In this document: positions 7,375 through 16,316 of the stretch, piece by piece
Layout: every line of letters begins with the position of its first letter
How positions within the stretch are numbered: position 1 is the stretch's first letter
From: Ochromonadaceae sp. CCMP2298
Lineage: Eukaryota > Sar > Synurophyceae > Ochromonadales > Ochromonadaceae
DNA: 16,316 bases
Direction: 5' to 3'
NCBI GenBank assembly: GCA_026770595.1
Contig: MU634079.1
Location: forward strand, 1 to 16,316
The notes under the pieces: model-generated
What the model was told of the DNA's origin: nothing
Database searches by the model: none
The model's input: only the letters and a program-made list of their open reading frames with translations
Made by a program: the position numbers and the translations under genes

Positions 7375-8162
7375 AATCGCTGCTGCTGTTTTAGACGAAA
7401 CGTCGAGGAAATGCAGGAACGCGGAGTCCACACCTGGATCTGAAGGACGCAACTGTGCCAGGAAGCTCTTCTTGGGGCGACGCTTGGAAGAGTGGAACTG
7501 TGGAAGACTCCAGGACTGCTGGCAGCAGGGAGGTCCAAAAAGCTGTCCAAGAACAGTGACTGAAAAAACCGTGGACACTGTAAATTCGGGGACTGCCAAA
7601 ACCGCCAAAATACCCGGCAAACGCGCATAAACCAAAACAGTAGAATCAATTTAGGGTACAATATATCGATGTTGTATCCGTTTCTAAGGTAATTTTAGTA
7701 TAATTATAACATTATTGCACATCTTATTGGCAATATCTATAAATAGAAATCTAGAAAAAATATTTTCTGAGTAAGAAAACCCATTTTTTGGACCCGAGAT
7801 GGAATGTTATAGATTTCGATTTCTGGAAATAGTTGAAGTGATGTGCGATGCATTGTTACAATTCTGAAATGACCTTATTAATGGATGCAACACCGATCTA
7901 TTGTATCCTAAAGCGATTCTTGTGTTTGGATGAAGCGCGTTTGTCACAGTGTTTTGGGCGGTTTTGGCTGTCCACGAATTTATAGTGTCCACGATTTTTA
8001 CGTATGATAACTTACAGTTACTCGAGAAACTTCACGAAGACAACGCTCTCTCTGTTGTGAGCGAGGCAGCTCATGTTTGAACGCGTACAGATCGGGGCTG
8101 AGCCAGTCTTGCAGGCCTTATCGTCGCCTGCCTCATCGCCCAGCTAACGTTGGACAGAAGCA
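7375..8162. promoter_or_regulatory. Divergent upstream region between NDUFB7 and the EML-like gene
   Basis: 788 nt between two divergent start codons. The NDUFB7-proximal part (7375-7560) is GC-moderate and presumably 5' UTR/promoter. The middle (about 7561-8006) is a strongly AT-rich inverted-repeat element. The EML-proximal part (8007-8162) returns to gene-like composition and ends with the start context AGCAATGG. A perfect TATAAATA is at 7738-7745 on the plus strand inside the element, about 420 nt before the EML start; whether it is used is unknown. No other gene was recognised. Confidence 0.6.
7570..7993. mobile_element. AT-rich foldback (MITE-like) inverted-repeat element
   Basis: The left arm 7570-7752 is matched by the reverse complement of 7811-7993, leaving a 58-nt spacer. 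The outermost 37 nt (7570-7606 against 7957-7993) match at 34 positions, including GCCAAAACCGCC and GTGGACACT. Further in, similarity falls to roughly three quarters with small gaps, but recognisable blocks persist to AGATTTC at 7811-7817. A-rich runs just outside (7563-7568 and T-run 7995-7999) may be the true ends. No target-site duplication is clear and there is no coding capacity. Non-autonomous foldback DNA element is the best reading; a locally duplicated and inverted segment is the alternative. Confidence 0.75.
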
Positions 8163-11100
8163 ATGGGGCAGAAAGTGGGCAAGGCCGTGGTGCTGGACAT
8201 CGCCCAGCCTTTCAGCCGACTCTCCAAGCGAGAAATACTGAGTCTGTGGCAGGTGTTCAACCACATATCGGAAGGCTTCGGGATTCGCCTCGATGAGCTG
8301 GAGGAGATCTGCTCGGGTCTGCGGGAGGTGCTGGGCGTGTCGCGGCAGCAGCTGCGGGAGCACGTGGGCGCCCTGTTCCGCTGTCTGGACACCAAGCAGA
8401 GCGGCACGGTGGACGCGCTGGAGCTCTTCTCCGGCCTGGCCGTGCTCTCGGGTATGCCGAAAGGCGCAGCTGTGGACTTCCTGCTGCTCATCTACGACTT
8501 CGACTTGCAGGGCAGCCTGTGCATGGACGACGCCGTGCTGGCGCTCAAGTCTGCGGCTTCGGGTCTGTGCAAGCTGCAAGCCGAGATGCCCGGCAGCACC
8601 ATGGCCCGAGAGCAGGTGCTGCAGCCCAGAGATGCCCTCCTGGAGCAGCTGGTGAGAGACATGTTCCAGGGGGTGGATATGCTGGCCAGGCCTGTGCTGG
8701 CTGCGCTGCTGTGTGCACACCCGGATGTGGGCAGCTGGTTTGCCTTCTTCGCAGATCCATTAGAACCTGCCCGCCCCAGCCCCTATCTACTATCCCCCGA
8801 AGGAGACCTGGACTTCAGGGAAGAGAACCCTAAGCAGAACCAGACACCCGCAGAGAGGCTGGCGGTGGAGTGGAGCGTGCGCTGCGAGGAGCCGGAGGAG
8901 CCCCCGACTGGCGAGCAGTGGAGGGCCGCAGTGGCGCAGCTGCAGCCAGTGCAGTACGCCACAGAAGAGGTGCCCAGGGAGTCTCCCAACTGCTCTGTGG
9001 CACCTGAGTGGGTGTACGGGTACCAGTCGGAGCGCTCCAAGGGCAACGTGCACTACACGCTGGGCGGAGAGGTGGTGTACAACGTGAGCAAGTACGCAGT
9101 GCTCTACAGTCCCAAGACGCACACGCAGCGCATCTTCTCGGGCCACACGCACGAGATCCTGTGTGTGGCCATGCACCCCTCCAAGCAAGTAGTGGCCACG
9201 GGAGAGATCGGTCCCGAGCCCTCGGTGCTGGTGTGGCGCGCAGACTCGCTCAAGATTCTGCACTGCGGGCGCGGCTTTCACCGCAACGGAGTCACGCAGC
9301 TGGCCTTCTCTCCGGACGGGCGCATCCTGGCCTCAGTGGGCAACGATGCGCAGCAGAGCATCTCCGTGTGTCTCTGGGAGGAGGGCACCGTGCTTTTCAA
9401 CAGCCCAGTGTCCCCCTCTCCCTGCCTCTCCTGCGCCGTGCTCAGTGGCAACACGGTGGTGGCTGCGGGCGACTCCTTCATCTCCTTCTGGAGCTACTAC
9501 GCAGAGGGGTACGTGCAACGCAGCGGCAACTTCTCTCGCTTCCCACTGCAGCCCATCACCGCCCTAGCCCCCGTGTCGGAGAATCTGGTGGCGGGCACGG
9601 CCTCGGGGCTGCTGCTGCTCTGGGTGGACGTTAACTGCGTCAAGGCCGTGCAGGCGCACAAGGGCTGCGTATGCGCCCTGCACGCCTGCACACAGGGCGT
9701 TCTGTCAGGTGGCGCCGATGCGTGCATCCGTATGTGGTCGGGCACCCTAGAGCCCTCTTTCTGCTTCGACACGAGGCACTGCGGGCTAGACCCGGCCCTG
9801 CGCAGCGTCTGTCTGGCCCCTGACGGCAGCTCAGTGGTGCTGGGTACCAGGGGCGCTGACATCCACGAACTGGCGGCGGACGACGGCTCTGACCTGCACG
9901 GCGGGCCTCTAGTGCAGGGCCACGCATGGGGGGAGCTTAGCTGTACAGTCACCCACCCCTCCCTGCCCCACCTGCTCTCCGCAGGACAGGACGGCACTCT
10001 GCGTCTGCTGGACATGGATGCACACAGACAACTGCGCGTGCAGAGCTTCGGCGGGGACCTGCGGGCAGTGGCCGTCAACGGGGTGGGCGACGCGGTCGTG
10101 CTGGGGTTCGGAGGGAGTGCGGGCAGCGAGCGAGCGGGGGTGTTTTTGGTGCTGAGGGGGGGTGACTGGGCCACCCTGCACGAGGGCAAGGACGCCGACA
10201 CTGCCATCACGGTGGCCGCATTCTCACACGATGGGGAGACCCTAGCACTGGGCTGCGCTGCCGGCGCCATCTTTCTGTACGCCACGCTGGACGACTACGA
10301 GTTGGTGGGCAAGTGCGATAGGCACGCATGCCCCGTAACGCACATCGACATGAGTGTGGACGGGGAGTGGCTGCGCTCCAACAGCTCCGAGGGCGAGTTG
10401 TTCTTCTTCAACACAGACGACGCTTCCTTCCAGAGCAACGTGAACGCCATGCGCGATGTGCAGTGGGCCTCTCACCGCTGCGTGTACTCATGGCACGTGA
10501 AGGAGGCGCACCTGTCTGCATTCGAGGCAGAGAGACTGCTGTGCAACGAGTCGCTACCCATATCAGAGGAGGAGGCTGGCCTAGTCCAGCCCTTCTTGGC
10601 AGCGGCCACCAGCCAGGGATATCTGCGCCTCTTCCCCTTCCCCTGCGCGGCCGAGGGTGCAGAGAGCCACCGAGTTGCGGCGCACTGCGGGGAGGTGTCT
10701 GCGCTGCGCTTCTCCTGCAATGGAGAGCGCCTGGTCTCCTCGGGCAGGAGGGACCGATGTCTGGTGCAGTGGAAGTGTCTGCCCTACCCGCCGGACACAG
10801 ATGCAGCGGAGGAGGCGGAGAGCTCAGTCGGCGGGGAGGGGGAGGAGGGGGAGGAGAAGGCAAAGCGGGTCAACCTGACCAAGGCCAAGAGGGAGGCAGA
10901 GAGGGCACTGCTGAACGCTGCGCTGCTGGACGACCGGGACCTTACCTTGGAGGCTAGGGCGGGCGTGGAGCTGCGGCAGGACTTCGCCCCCCTGCACGCA
11001 CAGCTGTCAGTGGGTGTTATCAACGCTGTGCCCCTGGACATTAAGTTCGCCCCGCCCCTGGTGCCCCCTGGCACCCCCAAGACGAACTGGCTAACTAGTG

Positions 11101-14100
11101 TGGTGGAGCCATACCCCACCCCGCAGGTGAAGACTGCCCTGCCCCAGATGAGTCTGCTGCTGGAGCACGTGTACGGGTACGAGGCGCAGACCATGCGCAA
11201 CAGCGTGCGGTACACGGGCACGGGCGAGGTGGTGTACACGGTGGCATCTCTGGGCCTGGTGGCGGACACTGGCAACAAGGCTCAACGCATATTCAAGGTA
11301 AGCCCCCCTTACTCCCCCTTGTTTCCTCCTTCATTCTCTTTCCTTCCTTCTGCCTGCTACATCTTACCTTCTAGCTACTACCTTGGCCTCGCCTCTAGTC
11401 ACGTCTCTCTCTCTCCCCCTCTCTTTCTCCCCCGCACTCTCCTCCCTTTCACTCTAACCCTCCCTCTCCCCGGCACTTTTTCTGCCTGCTCGTACTGCCT
11501 CTCTGTCTCTGTCTCTGTCTCTGCCTCTGCCTCTGCCTCTTTCTCTGCCTCTGCCTCTGCCTCTGCCCCCCCCGCAGTTCCACTCCGACGCCATCAGCTG
11601 CATCGCAGTGTCCAGAGACGGGGCGCTCGTGGCCACTGGGCAGCTGGGGCACCAGCCCTGCGTGGCGGTGTGGGCTGCGCACAGCTGCGAGTTGCTCTGC
11701 TCCCTGCCCGAGGCGCAGCTAGACGGCGTGGCGTGTCTGGCCTTCTCTCCTGACGCCGAGTTGCTGGCAGTGGTGGGCATGGACAGAGAGCACACACTGT
11801 CCGTCTACGACTGGCGCACAGGCGTGTGTCTCAGCAAGAGCTACGCAGGTAAAACCCGCCCCAGCTATGCTGTATCTAAACCACCCTAGCTACTATGCTG
11901 TATTAAACCCGCTCCAGCTACTATGCTGTATAAAACCCCCTCCTTCTATACTATTACGTGTATTAAACCCCTTCCATATATACTATTATGTGTATAAAAC
12001 CCCCACATCACCCACAGGCAGACGGCGCGTACTGGGCGCATTCTTCACAGAGGACTTCGAAGACCAGAGCAGCGCGGGGTGCGGCCTGGTCACGTACGGT
12101 ATGCAGAATATCAAATTCTGGCGAGGCCTCAATACCCGCTTCCCCACGTCGCTCAGGCCCCGCGTGAAGCCTTTGGGCGTGATGCAGACCATGCTGTGCG
12201 GGGAGCAGTTCCTGGGCCGACCCAGTCTAGGCACCTCTGACGGGAGCCTCTACGTGTTTGCTGACAATATGCTGAAGAAAATTATACGCGCGCACCAGGG
12301 CCCGCTCACAGCCATGCACGTCTCTAGTGACGAGAGGCTCGTAACGGGGGGCAGGGACGGGGCGGTGAAGATATGGGGCGACGGGTACGCGTGTCTGAGG
12401 GAGTTTCTGGTGCCTCAATTGCTGGACACGGTCAATGCGTCTGTGCGGTCGGTGGCCTTCAATCAGGCAGGCTCAAGGCTGGTGGTGGGCACGCGTGCTG
12501 CGGAGATATTCGAGATCGACCTGCAGACTGGCAAGGTGGGCGACAAGGGCAGCAGTCTGGTGCAGGGACACGGGGTGAGGCAGCTGTGGGGCCTGGCCTC
12601 CCACCCCACCAGAGAGGAGTGCGTGACCAGCGGAGACGACTGCACTATTCGCATCTGGGACACGCGCAACTACTGCATGCTGAGGGCGCTCAAGATGAAC
12701 ACCCCCTCCAGAGCAGTGGCTTACTCACCAGACGGCAAATTGCTCGTCATAGGGTTCGGGTCGGGCGCCCGCTCGGAGGGTCTGCCCTCTGATAAGGAGG
12801 GTGCCTTCACAGTGATGCGCACCCTAGACTACAAAATAATGCACGAGGGTAAGGACGCGCCACTGGCCATACGCGCCGCCCGCTTCTCTCCTGACATGAC
12901 GACCCTCGCACTGGGCTCCGACGACAACAACATCTACACGTACAACGTGCAGACGCAGTACAGTCGGCGCAGCACCATCAGCAGCCACAGCGCGCCTGTG
13001 CGTTTCCTGGACTTCTCGGCCAACAGCAAGCACCTCGCCAGCGCAGACGCCGAGAGATTCGTGCGGTTCAGCATAGCGCTTACGGGAGAGGCAGTGGGGC
13101 CTGAGACCATGAAGGACGAGAAGTGGAGCTGCAGCTCGCCCTTCGCCTGGGCAGCACAGGGACTGTGGCAGTCGCAGGCACCGGGCGCCGAGCCAGTCTG
13201 CGCGCAGAAGTCCTGGGGCGGGCTGCTGCTGGCGGGGGGCAGCTCTGCAGGCGCGGTGTCAGTGGCGCACCACCCCTACCCGCGCAGGGCAGGCTTCCTC
13301 CAAGTGCACGCGCACGCAGGGCCCGTGGCTGCTCTAGCCTGGGTGGCGGGTGACGGCGCTCTGCTGAGTGTGGGGGGCAAGGACCACGCCCTCATGCAGT
13401 GGAGGTGCGCTTACGAGCAGGGGGGGGTGGACGGGGGTAAGGAGGCTAAGGAGGAAGAGGACAGTGTGGTGGGGATAGACGGCGGCCACGAGCTAGTCAA
13501 GACACACATGCACCCGCAGCGCGCAGGCAAGCGGCGAGCATTGCCCCCCCCCTCTACTAAAGCCGGCACCGGCACTGCCACAGGAGCTGCTTTAGTAACT
13601 GATGGGTCAGCAATGGAGACGAAGGAGGACCTCGGTACTATCGGTACTATGGGCAGTATTGGTAGTATGGGCAGTATGGGCAGTGGTAATACTATGGGGG
13701 ATGCCACGGAGATGGAGCCGGAGGACCCCGCAGCCCCCTGGTACCAGCAGATATCAGCCCCCGCCAATACGCAGGAGCAGTTCGCACCGGCCCCCGACGC
13801 CGTGCTGGAGCTGGACGTAAGCAGCACGTGCAGTTGCAGTTATTTTTAATCCGCACCCCTAATTTCTTTCCCTCTTCCACATCCTCTTCCTCATTCTCAT
13901 CCTCATAATCTTATTTTTCCTCTTCCTCTCTCTCATCCTCTTTCTCTTCCTCATCCTCATAATTTTTCTCTTTCTCTTCCCTTTTTCCTGTTCCCTGTCC
14001 TCCTTCTCCTTCTCAACCTCCACTTCACATATCAGTACGCGCACGGAGCTCGGCTGGGCGACTGCCGCTCCCTGCTCCGCTACAACGAGGACGGCAGTGC

Positions 14101-16316
14101 TCTCTACGTGGTCGCATCAGTGGGCGTGATCTTCGAGCAGATGCAGGGCAGGCAGCGCTACTACCAGGGCCACAGAGACGCCATCATATCGCTGGACGTG
14201 GACTGCACAGGCAAGCTGGCGGCCTCTGGGGAGCAGGCTGAGCTGCCCGAATTGCACGTGTGGTGCGCCAAGACGGGTGCAGCGGTGACTGTGTTCCAGC
14301 GCCTGCACCGCCAGGGTGTGAGTAGCGTCTCCTTCTCGGCAGACGGGCACTCGCTGGTCAGCCTGGGGCAGGACGCACAGTGCTCCGTGGCCGTCTGCTA
14401 CTCCCCCAGCGGCGCCTGGACAGACGGCCTGTACGTGTGCTCCTCCTCTGTCTCCTCCTCCAAGATGCTTTGGTGCCTGCACAGCACCTGCAGCGTCTTC
14501 CCCATTGTGGTGGGGGGTGCGGGGGGACACGTGTCATTCTTCAGAGTGGTGCGGGGCGCTGCAGAGAGGCTCAGGGGAGTGTTCAGGCGCTTCAAAACGC
14601 AGACCATGCTGTGCGCAACAGAGGGGTCCATAGCGGGAACCGTGGGCGCCAAGGCATCGGCTGCTCGAGGGCAAGCGCAGGCGCAGGGGGCGCAGGGAGA
14701 TGATGCCAGTGTGGACAGTGGGGGGGGCAGTGTGGGCAGTGTGGGGGACTCTAACGCTGCGCCCACCAGCGGCGCTGCGCGTAGGGTGCTGCTGTGCGGG
14801 TCCGCTTCCGGTCACGTGTACGTCTTCCACGGGGAGTGCGTGGCGGAGGCTGTGCAGGTGGCTAACTCGCCCATCTACTGCCTGTGCGTGGCAGGCAAGG
14901 GCTTCCTGGCAGCCTGCAAGGACGGACAGGTGGTGCTGCTGGGGTCCGACCTCGCCCCCCTGCATGCATTCAATGCAGCCCGCTACTCACCCAAGCCCCA
15001 CCTGCCCTCTGTGCACTCAGTGGCCAGCAACAGGCAGGGAACGAGATTCCTGGTGGGCATGCAGGGGGGGGAGATTTTCGAGGTCAGCGCTCAGACCAGG
15101 GCCTACTCGGTGCTGGCGCAGGGACACTCTAGGGGCGAACTGCAGGCCCTGGCGGTCAATCCCGCAGACCCAGATGAGTACGCCACTGCGGGCGACGATG
15201 GCGTGGTGATGGTGTGGAGTCTCAGGCGGCGCTACTGCCTACGTAAGACCAGCGTGGGTGTGCCCTCCAGAGCAATCGCATGGTCCCCAGATGGGCAGCG
15301 CATCATTGTGGGGTTTGGGGGCGGCGGAGCATCACAGGCGGAGGGCAAGGACGGTAAGCAACAGGGGCAGTCAGGCGCGGGGCCTGTTTGCAGAAACTGA
15401 CTGCACTTGATTACTCGTCATGCCTCTAACCTCCTATTTCCCACCCACCACTCCTATCCTTCCCTGCCCCCTCGTACTTTTTCTCTCTTCGTTGCACCTG
15501 CCGCACCTACTCCTGCTACTAATTCTATGCTGCTGCTGCTGCTGCTTCTATTACTACCACCACTACTACTCCTACCACAACCACTACTACTAATACTACT
15601 ATGCTCAGGTGCTGTGGTGATGCTGGACGCTCTCACGCTGCGGGAGGTGAAGGAGGAGCGCAGAGCCAAGAGAGCCGTTACAGACCTCGTCTACGGACCG
15701 CCGCTGCTTAAAGGGGGTGCAGAGGTGCTGGCCATGGCCTGTGCAGACGGAAAGGTGTATCTGCTAGGCGCCAAGCTGGAGTTGGTGCTGGTGGTGGAGG
15801 GGGCCAACCGGGGGGGCGTGGGCGTGGTTGACTTCAGCAGCGACGGGGGCACGATGCGCTACTGCACACACACCGCCATGCCCCCTGCTGAGGGACAGGT
15901 GGGCTACTACTCGCTGGCCAGCCTGCCCCCCGCCTCCATCACCAACCCCTCAGCAGTGCGGGACGTGCAGTGGTCCAACCCCCGCGTGCCCTTCTCCTGG
16001 CACTGCAAGGGCGCCTTCCGACGAATCTCCGACCTAGTGCCCGTCACCGCAGTGGCTCTACACCCAGGGGGGCATCTGCTGGCCACCAGCTACCGCAACG
16101 GAGAATTGCGTCTGTTCCACTACCCCTGCAGCAGGGAGCAGAGCGGCTTCATCAGCCTGAGGGGCGTGGCATCCGAGGCGGTGCGGATAGCTTGGAGCGC
16201 GGACGGGGCCTTCCTGCTGCTGGTGGACGCCAAGACACGCGCAGTGCTGCAGTTCCGCCTGCACGCCCCTACTGCCCCCCCTGCCTCGTCCGAAGCTCTG
16301 GTGGTCGCCTCCCTGG
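8163..16316 (+). CDS. EF-hand / EMAP-like (EML5/6-type) WD40 protein, 3 HELP-TAPE units (3' partial, 5 exons)
   Basis: EMAP-like proteins bind tubulin through HELP and double-propeller TAPE domains, so a microtubule or axoneme role is likely. Exons 8163-11297, 11578-11848, 12018-13816, 14036-15353 and 15609->16316 join to over 2,410 residues, open at the window edge. N-terminus MGQKVGK fits the N-myristoylation pattern. Paired EF-hand loops start at D76 (DTKQSGTVDALE) and D112 (DFDLQGSLCMDD), 36 apart. HELP motifs are at about 284 (VYGYQSERSKGNVHY), 1003 (VYGYEAQTMRNSVRY) and a degenerate one at 1736 (YAHGARLGDCRSLLRY), about 720-730 apart. Each is followed by WD40 blades with the same landmarks: HEGKD/EGKD, VGFG/LGFG, and a closing RDVQW or KDEKW followed by W-rich sequence. 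Linkers are acidic (about 880-930) or GSMGS-type (about 1675-1690). The repeated landmarks independently support the splice joins. Closest named families are EML5/EML6; exact orthology is not claimed. Confidence 0.9.
8388..8533 (+). other. EF-hand pair in the EML-like protein
   Basis: Two 12-residue loops at residues 76-87 and 112-123. Loop 1 has D, K, S, T, D and E at coordinating positions 1, 3, 5, 7, 9, 12, with Gly at 6. Loop 2 has D, D, Q, S, C, D, with Gly at 6. Both keep position 1 acidic and the central Gly but carry non-acidic residues at position 3 or 5, so calcium affinity may be weak. The 36-residue spacing is that of a normal EF-hand pair. Confidence 0.7.
11500..11566 (+). repeat. 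(CTCTGY)n hexamer repeat, intron 1 of the EML-like gene
   Basis: About eleven hexamer units of CTCTGT then CTCTGC, with one CTCTTT variant, ending just before the CCCCCCCCGCAG|TTC acceptor of exon 2. The intron (11298-11577) is almost wholly pyrimidine-rich. The repeat doubles as the polypyrimidine tract. Confidence 0.85.
11856..12006 (+). repeat. Degenerate 28-32-bp tandem repeat filling intron 2 of the EML-like gene
   Basis: The intron 11849-12017 consists of about five diverged copies of a unit like AGCTACTATGCTGTATTAAA followed by CCC and pyrimidines. Copies 1-3 share CTATGCTGTAT; copies 4-5 share ATACTATTA-GTGTAT; all run into TAAACCC or AAAACCC. It stays open in the frame of exon 3, so it looks coding, but 169 nt is not a multiple of three and the frame from exon 2 does not continue through it. 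Confidence 0.7.
13640..13697 (+). repeat. In-frame low-complexity repeat (G-[TS]-[MI]) in linker of the EML-like protein
   Basis: Imperfect 9-nt and 18-nt repeats of the GGTACTATG / GGCAGTATG type encode GTIGTMGSIGSMGSMGSG in the linker between the second TAPE unit and the third HELP. The units are multiples of three and preserve the frame. It is probably a flexible spacer. Confidence 0.7.
13817..14035 (+). other. Polypyrimidine intron 3 of the EML-like gene
   Basis: A 219-nt phase-0 intron with donor GAC|GTAAGC and acceptor ATCAG|TACGCG. It is nearly all C and T. A block containing CCTCATAAT is repeated about 54 nt apart (13901-13909 and 13955-13963), showing a local duplication. Joining the exons connects LELD to YAHGARL, which matches the approach to a HELP motif as in LLEHVYGYEA of unit 2. 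Confidence 0.85.
15529..15600 (+). repeat. Trinucleotide repeats (GCT)6 and CTA/CCA-type run in intron 4 of the EML-like gene
   Basis: Six GCT units at 15529-15546 are followed by a diverged ACTACTACC-type trinucleotide run up to the acceptor ATGCTCAG|GTG at 15608. Both lie within the intron 15354-15608. The splice is supported because it restores the order GFGGGG...EGKDG-AVVMLDALTL, equivalent to the GFG...HEGKD segment of the other two units. Confidence 0.8.

Noticed and set aside
7283-7630. Plus-strand 115-codon frame opposite NDUFB7 exon 1 and its upstream region
   Set aside because: It overlaps the conserved NDUFB7 exon antisense and ends inside the foldback arm; the resemblance of its end to a minus-strand frame at 7807-7992 is explained by the inverted repeat.
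7375-8162. A tRNA or small structured RNA gene in the long divergent spacer
   Set aside because: No cloverleaf, no A/B box pair and no snoRNA box C/D or H/ACA pattern was seen; the only strong structure is the long inverted repeat.
9497-10285. 262-codon open frame on the minus strand, antisense to the EML-like gene
   Set aside because: It lies opposite clear WD40 coding sequence, has Arg/Ser/Pro-rich shadow composition and no recognisable domain.
11608-15400. The EML-like region read as three or four separate genes (frames beginning near 11608, 11867 and 14108)
   Set aside because: Good GT-AG junctions at 11297/11578, 11848/12018, 13816/14036 and 15353/15609 join all pieces in frame, and the landmarks of each HELP-TAPE unit run across the joins.

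Overview
The window is nuclear DNA from a GC-rich eukaryote. All five genes recognised are eukaryotic. Four of them are interrupted by short (about 90-280 nt) pyrimidine-rich GT-AG introns, and intergenic spaces are short (188-788 nt). The compactness, the short plant/protist-type NDUFB7 and the EF-hand-bearing EML-like protein suggest a unicellular alga or other protist, possibly a stramenopile. That placement is a weak inference; nothing here fixes the lineage.

Layout: (1) <1-3709 (+), 3' part of an ASCC3/Slh1-type Ski2-like helicase gene, eight exons visible, 5' end outside the window. (2) 3971-4915 (-), an unrecognised 314-residue, mostly disordered protein whose C-terminal helix resembles the RPA32-binding motif of SMARCAL1/TIPIN/ETAA1. 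(3) 5344-6868 (+), DPH1, the first-step diphthamide synthase subunit, three exons, complete. (4) 7057-7374 (-), NDUFB7, a twin-CX9C subunit of respiratory complex I, two exons. (5) 8163->16316 (+), a giant EMAP-like (EML5/6-type) protein with N-terminal EF-hands and three tandem HELP/WD40 units, five exons visible, 3' end outside the window.

Strands alternate strictly (+,-,+,-,+), so the window has two convergent 3' junctions (3710-3970 and 6869-7056) and two divergent, presumably promoter-bearing, junctions (4916-5343 and 7375-8162). The larger divergent region holds an AT-rich, nearly palindromic 424-bp foldback element with 183-nt arms, probably a decayed MITE-like insertion.

The genes are individual housekeeping or cytoskeletal genes, not an operon. 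ASCC3 (collided-ribosome disassembly, alkylation repair) and DPH1 (eEF2 modification) both touch translation, but nothing in the sequence shows co-regulation. No tRNA, rRNA, CRISPR or intact autonomous transposon was seen. The items most worth a second look are the foldback element, the EF-hand/EML architecture and the orphan protein with its RPA32-like helix.
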